Assembly (NCBI GenBank): GCA_963821235.1
Contig: CAWGCS010000001.1
Span: forward strand, 2,604,001 to 2,668,000
Reading direction: 5' to 3'
DNA length: 64,000 nucleotides
Source of the DNA: CTSoil-043 sp963821235
GTDB taxonomy: Bacteria > Chloroflexota > Limnocylindria > Limnocylindrales > CSP1-4
The position numbers and the translations under genes are program-made. The notes below the pieces were generated by a model, which worked only from the letters and a program-made list of their open reading frames with translations, was not told the origin of the DNA and searched no databases. Of this stretch, positions 25,125 through 33,175 are shown piece by piece. Position 1 is the first letter of the stretch, and the number at the start of each line of letters is the position of its first letter.

Positions 25125-25663
25125 GGCCCGTCCTCGATCGCCGGCAGGGCCTCGACCTCCGCTCGCAGGGCGGCCAGCCGGCTGACCATGGCCGGGCCGT
25201 CGAGCGGGTCCGTCGTCATGATCAGGGCATCCTCGTGGTCGTCGCTGTAGTAGCGAGGGCGGATGCCGACCGGGCGGAACCCGTACTTCTCGTAGAGACG
25301 CCGGGCGGCGAGGTTCGAGAGCCGGACCTCGAGGGTCGCCTCTCGCGCGCCGCGGGCGACCGACAGGTCGAGGAGGGCGAGGAGGAGCCGCTCGCCGATG
25401 CGGCGACGGCGCCACGGCGGTGCCACCGCGAAGGTCGTGATGTGGGCCTCGTCGACCATGAGCCAGACGCCGGCGTAGGCGACCACCTCGCGCCCGGCCC
25501 GGACCACCAGGTAGTGGGCCAGGCGGTTCGTCTCCAGCTCGTTGCGGTAGGCGTACGAGGGCCAGGGTGTCGTGAAGCTGGCCTTCTCGATCGCCTGGAC
25601 GGCCGCCAGGTCCTGGTGGGTCATCGGCCCGATGACGAGCCTCACCGGGGGCCGGGCGACCAC
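25121..25663 (-). CDS. rimI: Ribosomal-protein-alanine N-acetyltransferase RimI-like
   Basis: A 180-residue GNAT acetyltransferase. It shows the RimI pattern ASFTTPWP, HYLVVRAGREVVAYAGVWLM (in parts), HITTFAVAPPWRRRRIGERLL as the acetyl-CoA loop region, and LEVRLSNLAARRLYEKYGFRPVG (in parts) with RRLYEKYGF as the substrate-side motif. RimI acetylates the N-terminus of S18 in E. coli, though relatives act on other proteins. The GTG at 25663 has GGAGGTGA directly upstream and overlaps tsaB by 22 nt; a GTG at 25645 would give the usual 4-nt overlap. Its place between tsaB and tsaD is widely conserved. Confidence 0.93.
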   Translation of the reverse strand: MVARPPVRLVIGPMTHQDLAAVQAIEKASFTTPWPSYAYRNELETNRLAHYLVVRAGREVVAYAGVWLMVDEAHITTFAVAPPWRRRRIGERLLLALLDLSVARGAREATLEVRLSNLAARRLYEKYGFRPVGIRPRYYSDDHEDALIMTTDPLDGPAMVSRLAALRAEVEALPAIEDGP

Positions 25664-26328
25664 GTCACCTCCCCCGCCGGCGCGGCCATGCCGCGCGGCA
25701 GCGTCACGTACTCCGGCCCGAGCGATGCCCCATCGTCCTCGCCCGCCCCGAGCCGTGCCGCGCCGAGCGCGACGAGGGCGGCCGGGAGGCCGTCAAGCGC
25801 GGCCGCGCCCCGGACCACCGCCCCATCCGGCGCCCGACCGGGGAGGTCCACCGCGACCAGCACGGCGTCCGGCGCGAGGTCGGGGTCATCCTGGCCGGCC
25901 GGCGCGAGGCGTGCCGTCCCGTCGCGGACGACGTACCGGCCGGCGGGACCGGCCGGCAGGAGGACGGCGATCGGGCCGGGCGGGACGGCCCCCGCGGCAC
26001 GCGCCGCGGCCTCGAGCGCGACCCCGGTCGGGATCCCGACCAGCGGCGCCCCGGCCGCGCGAGCGATGCCGCGGGCCGTGGCGAGCCCGACCCGCAGCCC
26101 GGTGAAGCCGCCCGGGCCCGTGCCCACGACGACGCCGGCCAGCCGTCCGGGCGCCGGGCGCCCGATCGCGGCGCGAGCGAGGAGGGCGGAGATCCGGGCC
26201 AGGATCTCCTCGACGTGGCGGTGGCCGGCTTCCCAGGCATCCGCGGCGAGGAGCGTCCCGTCGGACGTCCCGAGGGCGACGATCGCACGCGTCGTCGCCG
26301 TCTCGATGGCGAGGAACGGCGCGCTCAT
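25642..26328 (-). CDS. tsaB: tRNA t6A biosynthesis protein TsaB
   Basis: A 228-residue ASKHA-fold partner of TsaD. N-terminal FLAIETATTRAIVALG is the degenerate phosphate-binding region; RHVEEILARI and GVVVGTGPGGFTGLRVGLATARGIA (in parts) are the signature interface segments. TsaB dimerises with TsaD and is needed for t6A transfer but is not itself catalytic. The ATG overlaps the tsaE stop (ATGA). Confidence 0.95.
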   Translation of the reverse strand: MSAPFLAIETATTRAIVALGTSDGTLLAADAWEAGHRHVEEILARISALLARAAIGRPAPGRLAGVVVGTGPGGFTGLRVGLATARGIARAAGAPLVGIPTGVALEAAARAAGAVPPGPIAVLLPAGPAGRYVVRDGTARLAPAGQDDPDLAPDAVLVAVDLPGRAPDGAVVRGAAALDGLPAALVALGAARLGAGEDDGASLGPEYVTLPRGMAAPAGEVTWSPGPR

Positions 26329-26795
26329 GCGGCAGCCTCCAGCAGGCGCGCGTGGCGCGCGTCGGTGGCCCGCAGGACGAGCGTCCGGGTCGCCTCGCCG
26401 GCCCCATCGATGGCGATCTCCAGGCGGCCGGGAGGGAGGGCGGCGCCGAGGCGCTCGGCCCACTCGATCACGGTGACGCCCTCTGCGGCTCGCTCGTCGA
26501 GGATCCCGGCCGCCAGGGCATCCTCCCCGCTCGCGAGGCGATAGCAGTCCACGTGGAAGAGCGGCAGGCGCCCGGCATGCTCGGCGACGAGGATGAAAGT
26601 GGGCGACGCGACCGGCTCGTCGACCGCCATTCCCCGGGCGATGCCGCGGGCGAGCTCGGTCTTGCCGGCGCCCAGCGGGCCGTAGAGGGCGACGACGTCG
26701 CCGGGTCGAGTGGCCGCGCCGAGGCGCGCCCCGAGGGCGCGGGTCGCGGCGGCGGAGCGACTGGTCCGCCGGACGGCGGGGGGCGAGGGCGTCAT
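26325..26795 (-). CDS. tsaE: tRNA t6A biosynthesis ATPase TsaE
   Basis: A 156-residue P-loop ATPase. Walker A is GPLGAGKT at residues 39-46; SPTF (switch-like), HVDCYRL and the Trp/Glu motif VIEWAERLG are present. TsaE uses ATP to turn over the TsaBD complex. It is the first gene of the tsaE-tsaB-rimI-tsaD-rsmA-ispE-ridA operon. A TAGGCT box ends 7 nt before the ATG, so the operon mRNA is probably leaderless. Confidence 0.95.
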   Translation of the reverse strand: MTPSPPAVRRTSRSAAATRALGARLGAATRPGDVVALYGPLGAGKTELARGIARGMAVDEPVASPTFILVAEHAGRLPLFHVDCYRLASGEDALAAGILDERAAEGVTVIEWAERLGAALPPGRLEIAIDGAGEATRTLVLRATDARHARLLEAAA

Positions 26796-26802
26796 CGGCG
26801 AG

Positions 26803-26808
26803 AGCCTA
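26803..26808 (-). promoter_or_regulatory. Candidate leaderless -10 box (TAGGCT) for tsaE
   Basis: TAGGCT on the minus strand is followed by 7 nt and then the tsaE ATG. The upstream gene ends at 26833, leaving a 37-nt gap that can hold little beyond a core promoter. Confidence 0.4.
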
Positions 26809-26832
26809 CCCGATGCGCCGCGTCACGACGGG

Positions 26833-27816
26833 TCAGGCGAACCGCTCGAGGTCGCCCAGCGCAACCACGATGGTCCGGCCGTCATCGAGTCGGATCCGCG
26901 CGCCTTCCGCCACGACGCCGGCGCCCAGCCGCTGCGGGCCGGCGAGCTCGACGAAGCGGCCCTCGCGGCCCGCCTGCGCGCCGCCCCGCACGCGGATGTG
27001 GTTCCGGGACGGGGCCGGGAGGGTGCGGCGGGCAACGGCGGCCACCAGCATCGGAGGGTTGCCGACGAGGCCGACGTCCTGCCCGTCGAGCGCCCCGAGG
27101 AGGTCGCGCATCGGCCCGGCGAGGGTGCGCCGCAGGTAGCCGTCGAGGACGAGCACGGGGAACGGGGCGAGGCGGTGGAGGCCGGCCCGCTGGCGCGCCT
27201 CCGAGGCGACGACGTCGCGGCGGTCGCGCTCGGAGAGTGCGGGGACGACGGCCCCCGCGATGCCCATCGCCCGGGCTCGCGTCAGGGTCTCGGCGTCGGC
27301 GCGCCCGGCGAAGACGACGATCGCCCCGGCCTGGGCCACGTCGAGCGGGACCCGCCGGTCGCCCTCGTCGCGGAAGATCGAGAGCCGCCCGTGGCCGGGG
27401 TCGCCCAGCAGCTCCGAGCCGGGAATCCCGATCCCCTCGAGCTGGAGGACGATCTCGACGCCCGCGTGGATCTCGACGATCCGCCCGGCGGCCGGGGCAG
27501 CGACGAGGTCGGGGTGCGGCCCGGTCGCGATCCGCCGCCGCCCCTCGTGCTCGAAGAGCAGCTCGCCCGCCGGGGCGGTGCCACGCCGGCCCGGCTCGGC
27601 CGCGATCCAGGCCCCCGGATGGGCCGTGCCAGCGTGCGGCGCGACGTCGCCGACCTCGACGAGCCGCGGGTCGCGAACGCGCTCGGCGAGGAGGTCGCCG
27701 GCCGCCACGATGGCGCCGGCCGCCGCGAGGATCCGGTCCCCAGGCACGAGCGGCACCCGGACGAGCGGCCGCTCGACGAGGAGGTGGCGGGCCGGGACGA
27801 GGGCGAGCCCGTTCAT
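26833..27816 (-). CDS. Uncharacterised barrel-domain protein next to the MutL-like gene
   Basis: A 327-residue protein I do not recognise as a named family. Residues 1-60 resemble a biotinyl/lipoyl-like barrel (LVRVPLVPGDRIL, AGDLLAERV), and VAAPAAGRIVEIHAGVEI near 105-122 looks like a lipoyl hinge without the modified Lys. A Rossmann-like stretch (AGAIVVFAGRADAETLTRARAMGIAGAVV, in parts) occupies the middle. The C-terminus (ELAGPQRLGAGVVAEGARIRL) resembles a KOW-type strand pair. No membrane segment is seen. Its ATG overlaps the stop of the MutL-like gene (ATGA), so the two are tightly coupled and probably act together. Confidence 0.75.
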   Translation of the reverse strand: MNGLALVPARHLLVERPLVRVPLVPGDRILAAAGAIVAAGDLLAERVRDPRLVEVGDVAPHAGTAHPGAWIAAEPGRRGTAPAGELLFEHEGRRRIATGPHPDLVAAPAAGRIVEIHAGVEIVLQLEGIGIPGSELLGDPGHGRLSIFRDEGDRRVPLDVAQAGAIVVFAGRADAETLTRARAMGIAGAVVPALSERDRRDVVASEARQRAGLHRLAPFPVLVLDGYLRRTLAGPMRDLLGALDGQDVGLVGNPPMLVAAVARRTLPAPSRNHIRVRGGAQAGREGRFVELAGPQRLGAGVVAEGARIRLDDGRTIVVALGDLERFA

Positions 27817-29495
27817 CGGTCGCGCTCCGGCCAGAGGGCCCGCTCCCAGCGGGCGAGGAGGGTGCGGCGCTCGTCGGTCCGCTCCGGCAGGCGGAGCGGC
27901 GCGTCGCGCAGGTCGACGACGAGGCCGGCGAGGCCGCCCGTGGCGCGGACGGCGAAGCGGCGGCCGCGGACCCCGAGGTCCACCGGCGACCGGAAGGCCA
28001 GCTCGACCGATGCCGCCTGTCCGGGCGGCAGGTCGACGAGGGCGAGGCCGCCTGCTGCGAGGTCGAGCTCCACGGGCGCTCCGTCGGCGGCGAGCCGGAG
28101 GTGGCCAGCCGATCGGCCGCGCGCGCCGCGCGGCATCGCGAGGGTTCCCAGCGGCATCACGGCGTCGGGGAGGAGCTCGGCGATGAGGCGCGCCCGCTCG
28201 GCGGGCTCGTCGATCGTGCCCAGCGGCGCCAGGAGCCGTGCCGGGTCCGTGGCGACCTGGACGACCCCCGACCGCCGCAGGGCATCGGCCGCGACGAGGA
28301 GCGCGGCCGATGCCGGGATCGATGCCCACGCCCCGCCGGCCAGGATCAGCAGGTCCGGGGCCGGGCCGCCCAGCTCCGCGTCGGTCGCCGCGACCAGGCG
28401 CTCGACCGCCGCCCGCAGCGCCGCCGCGCGGAGGAGGGCGCCGTCGCCGGCCAGGTCGGCCCACGGCGCCAGGCGCATCTCGGCCAGGCGGTCGCGCAGG
28501 CGGGCCCGGTCCACCCCGAGCGTGGCCCAGCTCTCGACGCCGTCGAGCGCCGCGTCGTCGTCGGCGACGCCCAGGGCCGCCGACGCGACCTCCATGGCGG
28601 CGACCCGGCCGGCGTCGCCCGCCGCCACGCCCGGCGCGGCGCGCACCCGGAGGGCGCCGCCCATGCCGACCTCGAGGAGCTCGACCCGCAGTCCGAGGAC
28701 CTGGGCGAGGGTCGCGGCGGCGGCCACCAGCCCCTGGCGCGCGTCGCCGGGGGCGGCCCGGCGGCCGGCGAGGATCGTGCGCAGGTCCCCCTCCGCGTCG
28801 CCATGCGGCCGCGGGACGGCGACGGTCTCCGTCTCCATCGGGAAGGCCGGTCCGTGGGCCGCGGCGGCGCCGACGAGGATGACCGGCATCGCCGGCCGCC
28901 GCTCGGCGATCCCCGCCGCCAGGGCGACCAGCTCGCCCACGAGGTCTCGCTCGTCGGCGGCCGGCGGGTCGGCGGTCCCGACGACGAGCGCGGCGACCCC
29001 GGGGCGGGTCGCCCGCCGCGTCGCGGTGAGCGGGTCGACCGCCTCGGCGCTGGCCCCGATGGTGCGCCAGCCGGCGGCTGCGGCGTCGGCCTCCAGGCGC
29101 GCACGGGTCGCTTCCGTGGCCGCCAGCACGGCGAGGATGGGGGCCGGGGCGGACGAGGCTTCGAGGCGCGGCAGCGGCGCCCGCGGCGCGGCCGCGGAGG
29201 GGGCGACGCCCTTCGTCCGGCCGGCGGCCGTCGGGGGGAGCTCGAGCTCGGCGGCGATCTCGGGGTCGCCAGCCCGGACGCGCTCGACGACAAGCTCGAC
29301 GAGGACGTCCGGATCCGCTCCGGCCGGCACCGCGGCGGCGCCCAGGAGCCGCCATCGCCGCCCGATCCGGCCGACCAGCCCGGCCGCGCAGGTCGCCGTG
29401 CCGCGGTCGAGGGTGACGAAGGCGGCAGGCGCGGGGCCCGCGATCGGCGCCGGCACCTCCCCCGCGTCGCGGGTGGGAGAGGCCGCGTCGGTCAC
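27813..29495 (-). CDS. Glutamate-mutase-L (MutL)-like ASKHA ATPase
   Basis: A 560-residue protein. FVTLDRGTATCAAGLVGRIG near residues 27-46 resembles an ASKHA phosphate-1 loop with DRGTAT in place of DxGTTT. LLEVGMGGALRV is the second phosphate-like motif, and LLILAGGAWASIP the adenosine-type motif. The last 100 residues form a beta-rich extension ending GGLAGLVVDLRDAPLRLP. This matches the glutamate mutase L / GlmL family, whose namesake reactivates B12-dependent glutamate mutase. No mutase subunits (GlmE, GlmS-type) are present here, so its true partner is unknown. The GTG start and the stop both overlap neighbours by 4 nt. Confidence 0.7.
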   Translation of the reverse strand: MTDAASPTRDAGEVPAPIAGPAPAAFVTLDRGTATCAAGLVGRIGRRWRLLGAAAVPAGADPDVLVELVVERVRAGDPEIAAELELPPTAAGRTKGVAPSAAAPRAPLPRLEASSAPAPILAVLAATEATRARLEADAAAAGWRTIGASAEAVDPLTATRRATRPGVAALVVGTADPPAADERDLVGELVALAAGIAERRPAMPVILVGAAAAHGPAFPMETETVAVPRPHGDAEGDLRTILAGRRAAPGDARQGLVAAAATLAQVLGLRVELLEVGMGGALRVRAAPGVAAGDAGRVAAMEVASAALGVADDDAALDGVESWATLGVDRARLRDRLAEMRLAPWADLAGDGALLRAAALRAAVERLVAATDAELGGPAPDLLILAGGAWASIPASAALLVAADALRRSGVVQVATDPARLLAPLGTIDEPAERARLIAELLPDAVMPLGTLAMPRGARGRSAGHLRLAADGAPVELDLAAGGLALVDLPPGQAASVELAFRSPVDLGVRGRRFAVRATGGLAGLVVDLRDAPLRLPERTDERRTLLARWERALWPERDR

Positions 29496-29788
29496 GCGTC
29501 CCAGCTCAGGTCCTCGTCGAGCTCCTCGAGCCGGTCGATCAGCTGCTCGATCCCGAGCTCATCCGCGAGGATCGCCCTGGCCGGCTCGTTGTCGCCCCCG
29601 AAGAGGCGACGGAGGACTGGGTCGAAGAACGTCATGGCGCTGCCCGCCAGCATGCCGTCGGGCATGCTCGCCTGGAGGAAGAGCACGGCGGGACCGGTCA
29701 TCCCGTGGAGGAGGATCTCGCGAGCCACCTCCTCGACGAGCTCGGCCCTGCGCTCGGGGGTCGGAAGGCCGCCGGCCGCTCCGGTCAC
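29492..29788 (-). CDS. Small conserved-looking protein, 98 aa, unknown function
   Basis: A helical, acidic 98-residue protein. A hydrophobic central patch (AVLFLQASMPDG, AMTFFDPVLRRLFG) is followed by an acidic C-terminal helix (IEQLIDRLEELDEDL). It lacks a clear membrane span or signal peptide. GTGA overlaps on both sides couple it to the macrodomain gene before it and the MutL-like gene after it, which is strong evidence that it is expressed. It may be a partner subunit of the MutL-like protein (inference from coupling only). Confidence 0.7.
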   Translation of the reverse strand: MTGAAGGLPTPERRAELVEEVAREILLHGMTGPAVLFLQASMPDGMLAGSAMTFFDPVLRRLFGGDNEPARAILADELGIEQLIDRLEELDEDLSWDA

Positions 29789-30324
29789 GCGGGCCGACCC
29801 GGAGCGGCCGACCCGACCGCGGCGGGCGTCGCGAGCGCGACGCGGAAGGCCTCGTAGGCGGCCGCCCCGCGGAGGGCGAAGGTCACCGTGCGGAGCTGCC
29901 GGGCGCGCGGCGCCTCCTCCCGCACGGCGGCGACGGCGATTCGGGCGGCCTCGTCGAGCGGGAAGCCGCCGACGCCGGTGCCGAGGGCCGGGATGGCCAG
30001 GGTCTCGACGCCCAGCTCGCGGGCCCGCCGGATGGCGCTGCGGACGGCGCCGTCGATGGCCTCCGCGCTGGTCCGGCGCTGCTGGTCCAGGGAGACGGCG
30101 TGGATGACCCAGCGGGCGGCCAGCGTCCCGCCGCCCGTCACGATGGCCTCGCCCATCGCGATCGGACCCTGCCGGACGGCCGCGAACTCGATCTCGTCGC
30201 CACCGCGACGCTTGATCGCGCCGGCGACGCCGGTGGACATCCAGAGGGTGACGTTCGCGGGGTTCACGATCGCATCGACCTCGAGGTCGCAGATGTCGCC
30301 GTTCCAGAGCGCGAGCTGCGCCAT
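29785..30324 (-). CDS. Macrodomain protein, MacroD-like ADP-ribose binder/hydrolase
   Basis: A 179-residue macrodomain. Signature parts are WNGDICDLEVDAIVNPAN (in parts), STGVAGAIKRRGG, RWVIHAVS and PALGTGVGGFPLDEAARI (in parts), covering the ADP-ribose pocket. MacroD types remove ADP-ribose from proteins or hydrolyse O-acetyl-ADP-ribose. I take ATG 30324 because GGGAG lies 9 nt upstream; ATG 30333 would place that site too close. The gene overlaps the end of alr by 61 nt in another frame. Catalytic activity is not certain. Confidence 0.9.
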   Translation of the reverse strand: MAQLALWNGDICDLEVDAIVNPANVTLWMSTGVAGAIKRRGGDEIEFAAVRQGPIAMGEAIVTGGGTLAARWVIHAVSLDQQRRTSAEAIDGAVRSAIRRARELGVETLAIPALGTGVGGFPLDEAARIAVAAVREEAPRARQLRTVTFALRGAAAYEAFRVALATPAAVGSAAPGRPA

Positions 30325-31610
30325 GTCCCCCATTCTCCCGTGAGCGTGCGGATTCCGACCGCCACGGCCCGCGCAGTGTACACCCGAGGCAGGCGCCGGG
30401 ACATCGCGGCGACCACCTCCCAGCTGATCGTGGTGCGCTCCTGCGCCAGCTCGGCGGCCGTGATCTCGTCGTCGTCCTGCTCGCCGAGGAGCACGAACTC
30501 GTCGTCCGGCGTCACCGCCGGGCCGGGCACGTCGGTGACGTCCGCCATCACCGCGTCCATCGCCACCGTCCCCACGAGGGCGACCCGCTGACCGCGGACC
30601 AGCGCCGTGGCCCGGTTCGAGAGGGACCGCGACCACCCGTCGCCGTAGCCGACCGGGAGGGTCGCGATCCGGCTCGGGCGGGCCGTGACGAACGACGGCC
30701 CGTAGCCGATCCCGCATCCCGCCGGGAGCTCCGCCACCCGGATCGGGCGCGCTCGCAGGGAGAGGACGGGCCGCAGGCTGGCGTGGATCCCGGTCGCGGC
30801 CCGGCCGATCGGGAGGCCCTCCGGGACGATCCCATAGAGCGCCAGCCCGACGCGCAGGCCGTCGAAGACCGGCCGGCGACCGCCGACGAAGCGCTCGACG
30901 GCGAGGAGGCCACCCGAGGCGAGGAGGTGGCGACGGGGCACCTCGATACCGGCCCTCCGGAGGGCGGCGACCGCCGCCTCGAAGCGGGCCACCTGGCCGT
31001 CGGAGCGGGGACGGTCCTCGGGAGCCTGGAGGTGGGACCACGCGCCAAGCAGGTGCGCCCCGTCCGTCGCGGCGATCCGACGGCCAGCCTGGATCGCCTC
31101 GTCGGGCGTCAGCCCGTCGCGGCCGAGCCCGGTCTCGAGGCCGAGCTGGACGCCGAGCCGGCCGATCTCGCGGTGCGCCCGCCGGCGGGACGCGGCGTAC
31201 GCGACGAGGGTCCGCTCGAGGAGGCCCGCATCCCCGGCCGCGATGTCGATCCCGGCTCGCGCCGCGGCGGGGGCACCGTCGGGCGGGATCGGGAAGAGGA
31301 CGAGAAGCGGCACGGCCAGGCCCGTGCGACGCAGGACGAGGGCCTCGTCGAGGGTCGCCACGCAGAGCCCGCGGGCGCCTGCCTCGACGGCGGCCACGGA
31401 GACCGGCAGCGCCCCGTGACCGTACGCGTCGGCCTTGACGACGGCTTCCAGGAGAACCGAGGGAGGGAGCGCCGCCCGGATCGCGGCCACGTTCGCCGCC
31501 AGGCGGTCGAGGTCGACCTCGAGCCAGGCCGTCCGCGGCAGCGGCGGCAGCCCCGCCGCCCGGAGGCGGGCCTCGATCCCGGGTCCCGGCCCCACCCCGG
31601 GGACCGTCAC
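30264..31610 (-). CDS. alr: Alanine racemase
   Basis: A 448-residue fold-type III PLP enzyme giving D-Ala for peptidoglycan. The PLP Lys is K59 (VVKADAYGHGA), the catalytic Tyr lies in CGIGYGPSF, and VGTVAMDAVMADVT is the conserved C-terminal-domain motif. The last 40 residues (after PRVYTARAVAV) run past the usual end and overlap the macrodomain gene by 61 nt, so the true end of the functional fold is before the overlap. The GTG start overlaps the nnrD stop (GTGA). Confidence 0.95.
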   Translation of the reverse strand: MTVPGVGPGPGIEARLRAAGLPPLPRTAWLEVDLDRLAANVAAIRAALPPSVLLEAVVKADAYGHGALPVSVAAVEAGARGLCVATLDEALVLRRTGLAVPLLVLFPIPPDGAPAAARAGIDIAAGDAGLLERTLVAYAASRRRAHREIGRLGVQLGLETGLGRDGLTPDEAIQAGRRIAATDGAHLLGAWSHLQAPEDRPRSDGQVARFEAAVAALRRAGIEVPRRHLLASGGLLAVERFVGGRRPVFDGLRVGLALYGIVPEGLPIGRAATGIHASLRPVLSLRARPIRVAELPAGCGIGYGPSFVTARPSRIATLPVGYGDGWSRSLSNRATALVRGQRVALVGTVAMDAVMADVTDVPGPAVTPDDEFVLLGEQDDDEITAAELAQERTTISWEVVAAMSRRLPRVYTARAVAVGIRTLTGEWGTWRSSRSGTATSATSRSMRS

Positions 31611-32623
31611 GTGGGGCCAGCCGCCTTCTCCGGCTGGAGGTCCTCGGCCGGGGCGTCCGCCGTGCCGCCGAACCCGACGCGGCTTCTCCTCGTGCGCCGG
31701 GCCACCTCGGCGGCGAGGCGCCGGCGGGCGAGGGCGATCTCGAGCGGCAGGTCGCCGGCCAGCAGCCCGGAGTCGCCCACGCGGGCGCGGACTGCCTCGC
31801 CGGCAGACCCGTGGAGGTAGACGCCGAGGCGCGCGGCGGCGTAGGGGGCCATGCCCTGGGCGAGGAGGGCGCCGATCGTGCCGGCCAGGACGTCGCCCGT
31901 CCCCCCGGTGGCGAGCCCCGGGTTCTCGAACGGCGCCACCGCGACGGCACCGTCGGGCGCCGCGATCACCGTGTGGGCACCCTTCAGGACGACGACGTGG
32001 CCCCAGGTGGCGGCCGCGTCGAGGGCGGCCTCGCGGCGGGCCTCGTCGTCCTCGTTGAGGTCGCCGTCGGCGCCAGGCGAGATCCCGGACGCGGCCCGCA
32101 GGCGGGCGAACTCGCCGGCATGCGGGGTGAGGACGGACGGCCGGCGCACGCCCTCCCACCAGCCGTCCTCCGCCGCGAGCGTGCGGAGGGCCTCTGCGTC
32201 GACGACGGCCGGGCAGGCGTCGTCGCCGGCAGCGGGACCGAGGACGCCCCGCACCAGCTCGCCGGTCGCCAGCGCGGGTCGGAGTCCGGGGCCGATCACC
32301 ATGGCGTCGTGATCGTGGTCCAGGATCCGGGCAAGGGCGGGCTCCGGGTCGACCTCCTCGACATCGTCCTCGACGAGCGGCATCGTCGTGGCCTCGACGA
32401 CCTTGGCCGCGAAGAGCGGCTGGAGGGACTCCGGCACGGCCAGCGTCACGAGGCCGGCGCCGGCGCGCCCGGCGGCCTGGCAGACGAGGAGGGCTGCCCC
32501 CGCGTAGTCGAGCGACCCGGCGACGACGAGGAGCTTCCCGAAGGTCCCCTTGTGCGCCCGCGCCGGGCGGGCCGGCAGCAGGGCCTCCGCGACGCGGTCG
32601 TCGAGACGCTCGACGTCAGCCAC
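31607..32623 (-). CDS. nnrD: ADP-dependent NAD(P)H-hydrate dehydratase
   Basis: A 338-residue ribokinase-like NnrD (YjeF C-terminal domain) that dehydrates damaged (S)-NADHX/NADPHX using ADP. GKLLVVAGSLDYAGAALL (in parts), VIGPGL, LTPHAGEFARL and NPGLATGGTGDVLAGTIGALL (in parts; the GTGD motif) are all seen. The N-terminal epimerase domain (NnrE) found in fused forms is absent, and no separate nnrE is in the window. The GTG start lies inside the end of acpS (8-nt overlap). Confidence 0.94.
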   Translation of the reverse strand: MADVERLDDRVAEALLPARPARAHKGTFGKLLVVAGSLDYAGAALLVCQAAGRAGAGLVTLAVPESLQPLFAAKVVEATTMPLVEDDVEEVDPEPALARILDHDHDAMVIGPGLRPALATGELVRGVLGPAAGDDACPAVVDAEALRTLAAEDGWWEGVRRPSVLTPHAGEFARLRAASGISPGADGDLNEDDEARREAALDAAATWGHVVVLKGAHTVIAAPDGAVAVAPFENPGLATGGTGDVLAGTIGALLAQGMAPYAAARLGVYLHGSAGEAVRARVGDSGLLAGDLPLEIALARRRLAAEVARRTRRSRVGFGGTADAPAEDLQPEKAAGPT

Positions 32624-33167
32624 CGGCTCCCTCCCCGGCGGCCGCCCCGGAACCGCGGTCGAGGGCGGCCACGTCGCGGGCGAGCGCTCGGAGGCGCTCC
32701 ATTCGCCGCAGGAGGGCGGCCTCGCGCTCGTCGAGGCGGGCGTCGATGTCGGGCGGGAAGAGGTAGCGGCCGCCGGCCGTCCGCACCCCGAAGGCGATCG
32801 CCAGGGCGTACTCGCGCTCGTGGGTGATGCTCACCGCCACCCGCTCGAGGCCGAGCTGGTCGGCCCGCCCTGCCGCCCGCCCGTGGAGGCGGACCGCAGG
32901 CTGGCCGGTGGGCAGGCGCTCGATCTCGATGTCGCGCCAGCCGATCCCCCGCACCCCGAGGCCGAGGACCTTGCTGACGGCCTCCTTCGCGGCCCACCGG
33001 CCGGCGAACGTCTGCGGTCGCCGGCGGACGTAGCGCGCCTCCGCCGGCGTGAGGACGCGGGCGACGAACCGCTCGCCGAAGCGGTCGAGGGCCTCGCGGA
33101 TCCGGTCGACGCGGATGATGTCGAGGCCGACCTCGGCGGTGCCCGGCGGGACGGGCGTCGCGTCCAC
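32616..33167 (-). CDS. acpS: Holo-[acyl-carrier-protein] synthase with C-terminal extension
   Basis: A 183-residue AcpS that transfers 4'-phosphopantetheine from CoA to ACP. VGLDIIRVDRI carries the metal-binding Asp (D16), FAGRWAAKEAVSKVLGLGVRG (in parts) carries the second metal ligand Glu, and SITHEREYALAIA completes the core by about residue 125. The remaining 55 residues form a charged helix (RLDEREAALLRRMERLRALA) absent from classic AcpS. The GTG start is 8 nt after the glmS stop, with AGAGGA 4-5 nt before it. Confidence 0.92.
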   Translation of the reverse strand: MDATPVPPGTAEVGLDIIRVDRIREALDRFGERFVARVLTPAEARYVRRRPQTFAGRWAAKEAVSKVLGLGVRGIGWRDIEIERLPTGQPAVRLHGRAAGRADQLGLERVAVSITHEREYALAIAFGVRTAGGRYLFPPDIDARLDEREAALLRRMERLRALARDVAALDRGSGAAAGEGAGG

Positions 33168-33175
33168 GGCGTCCT

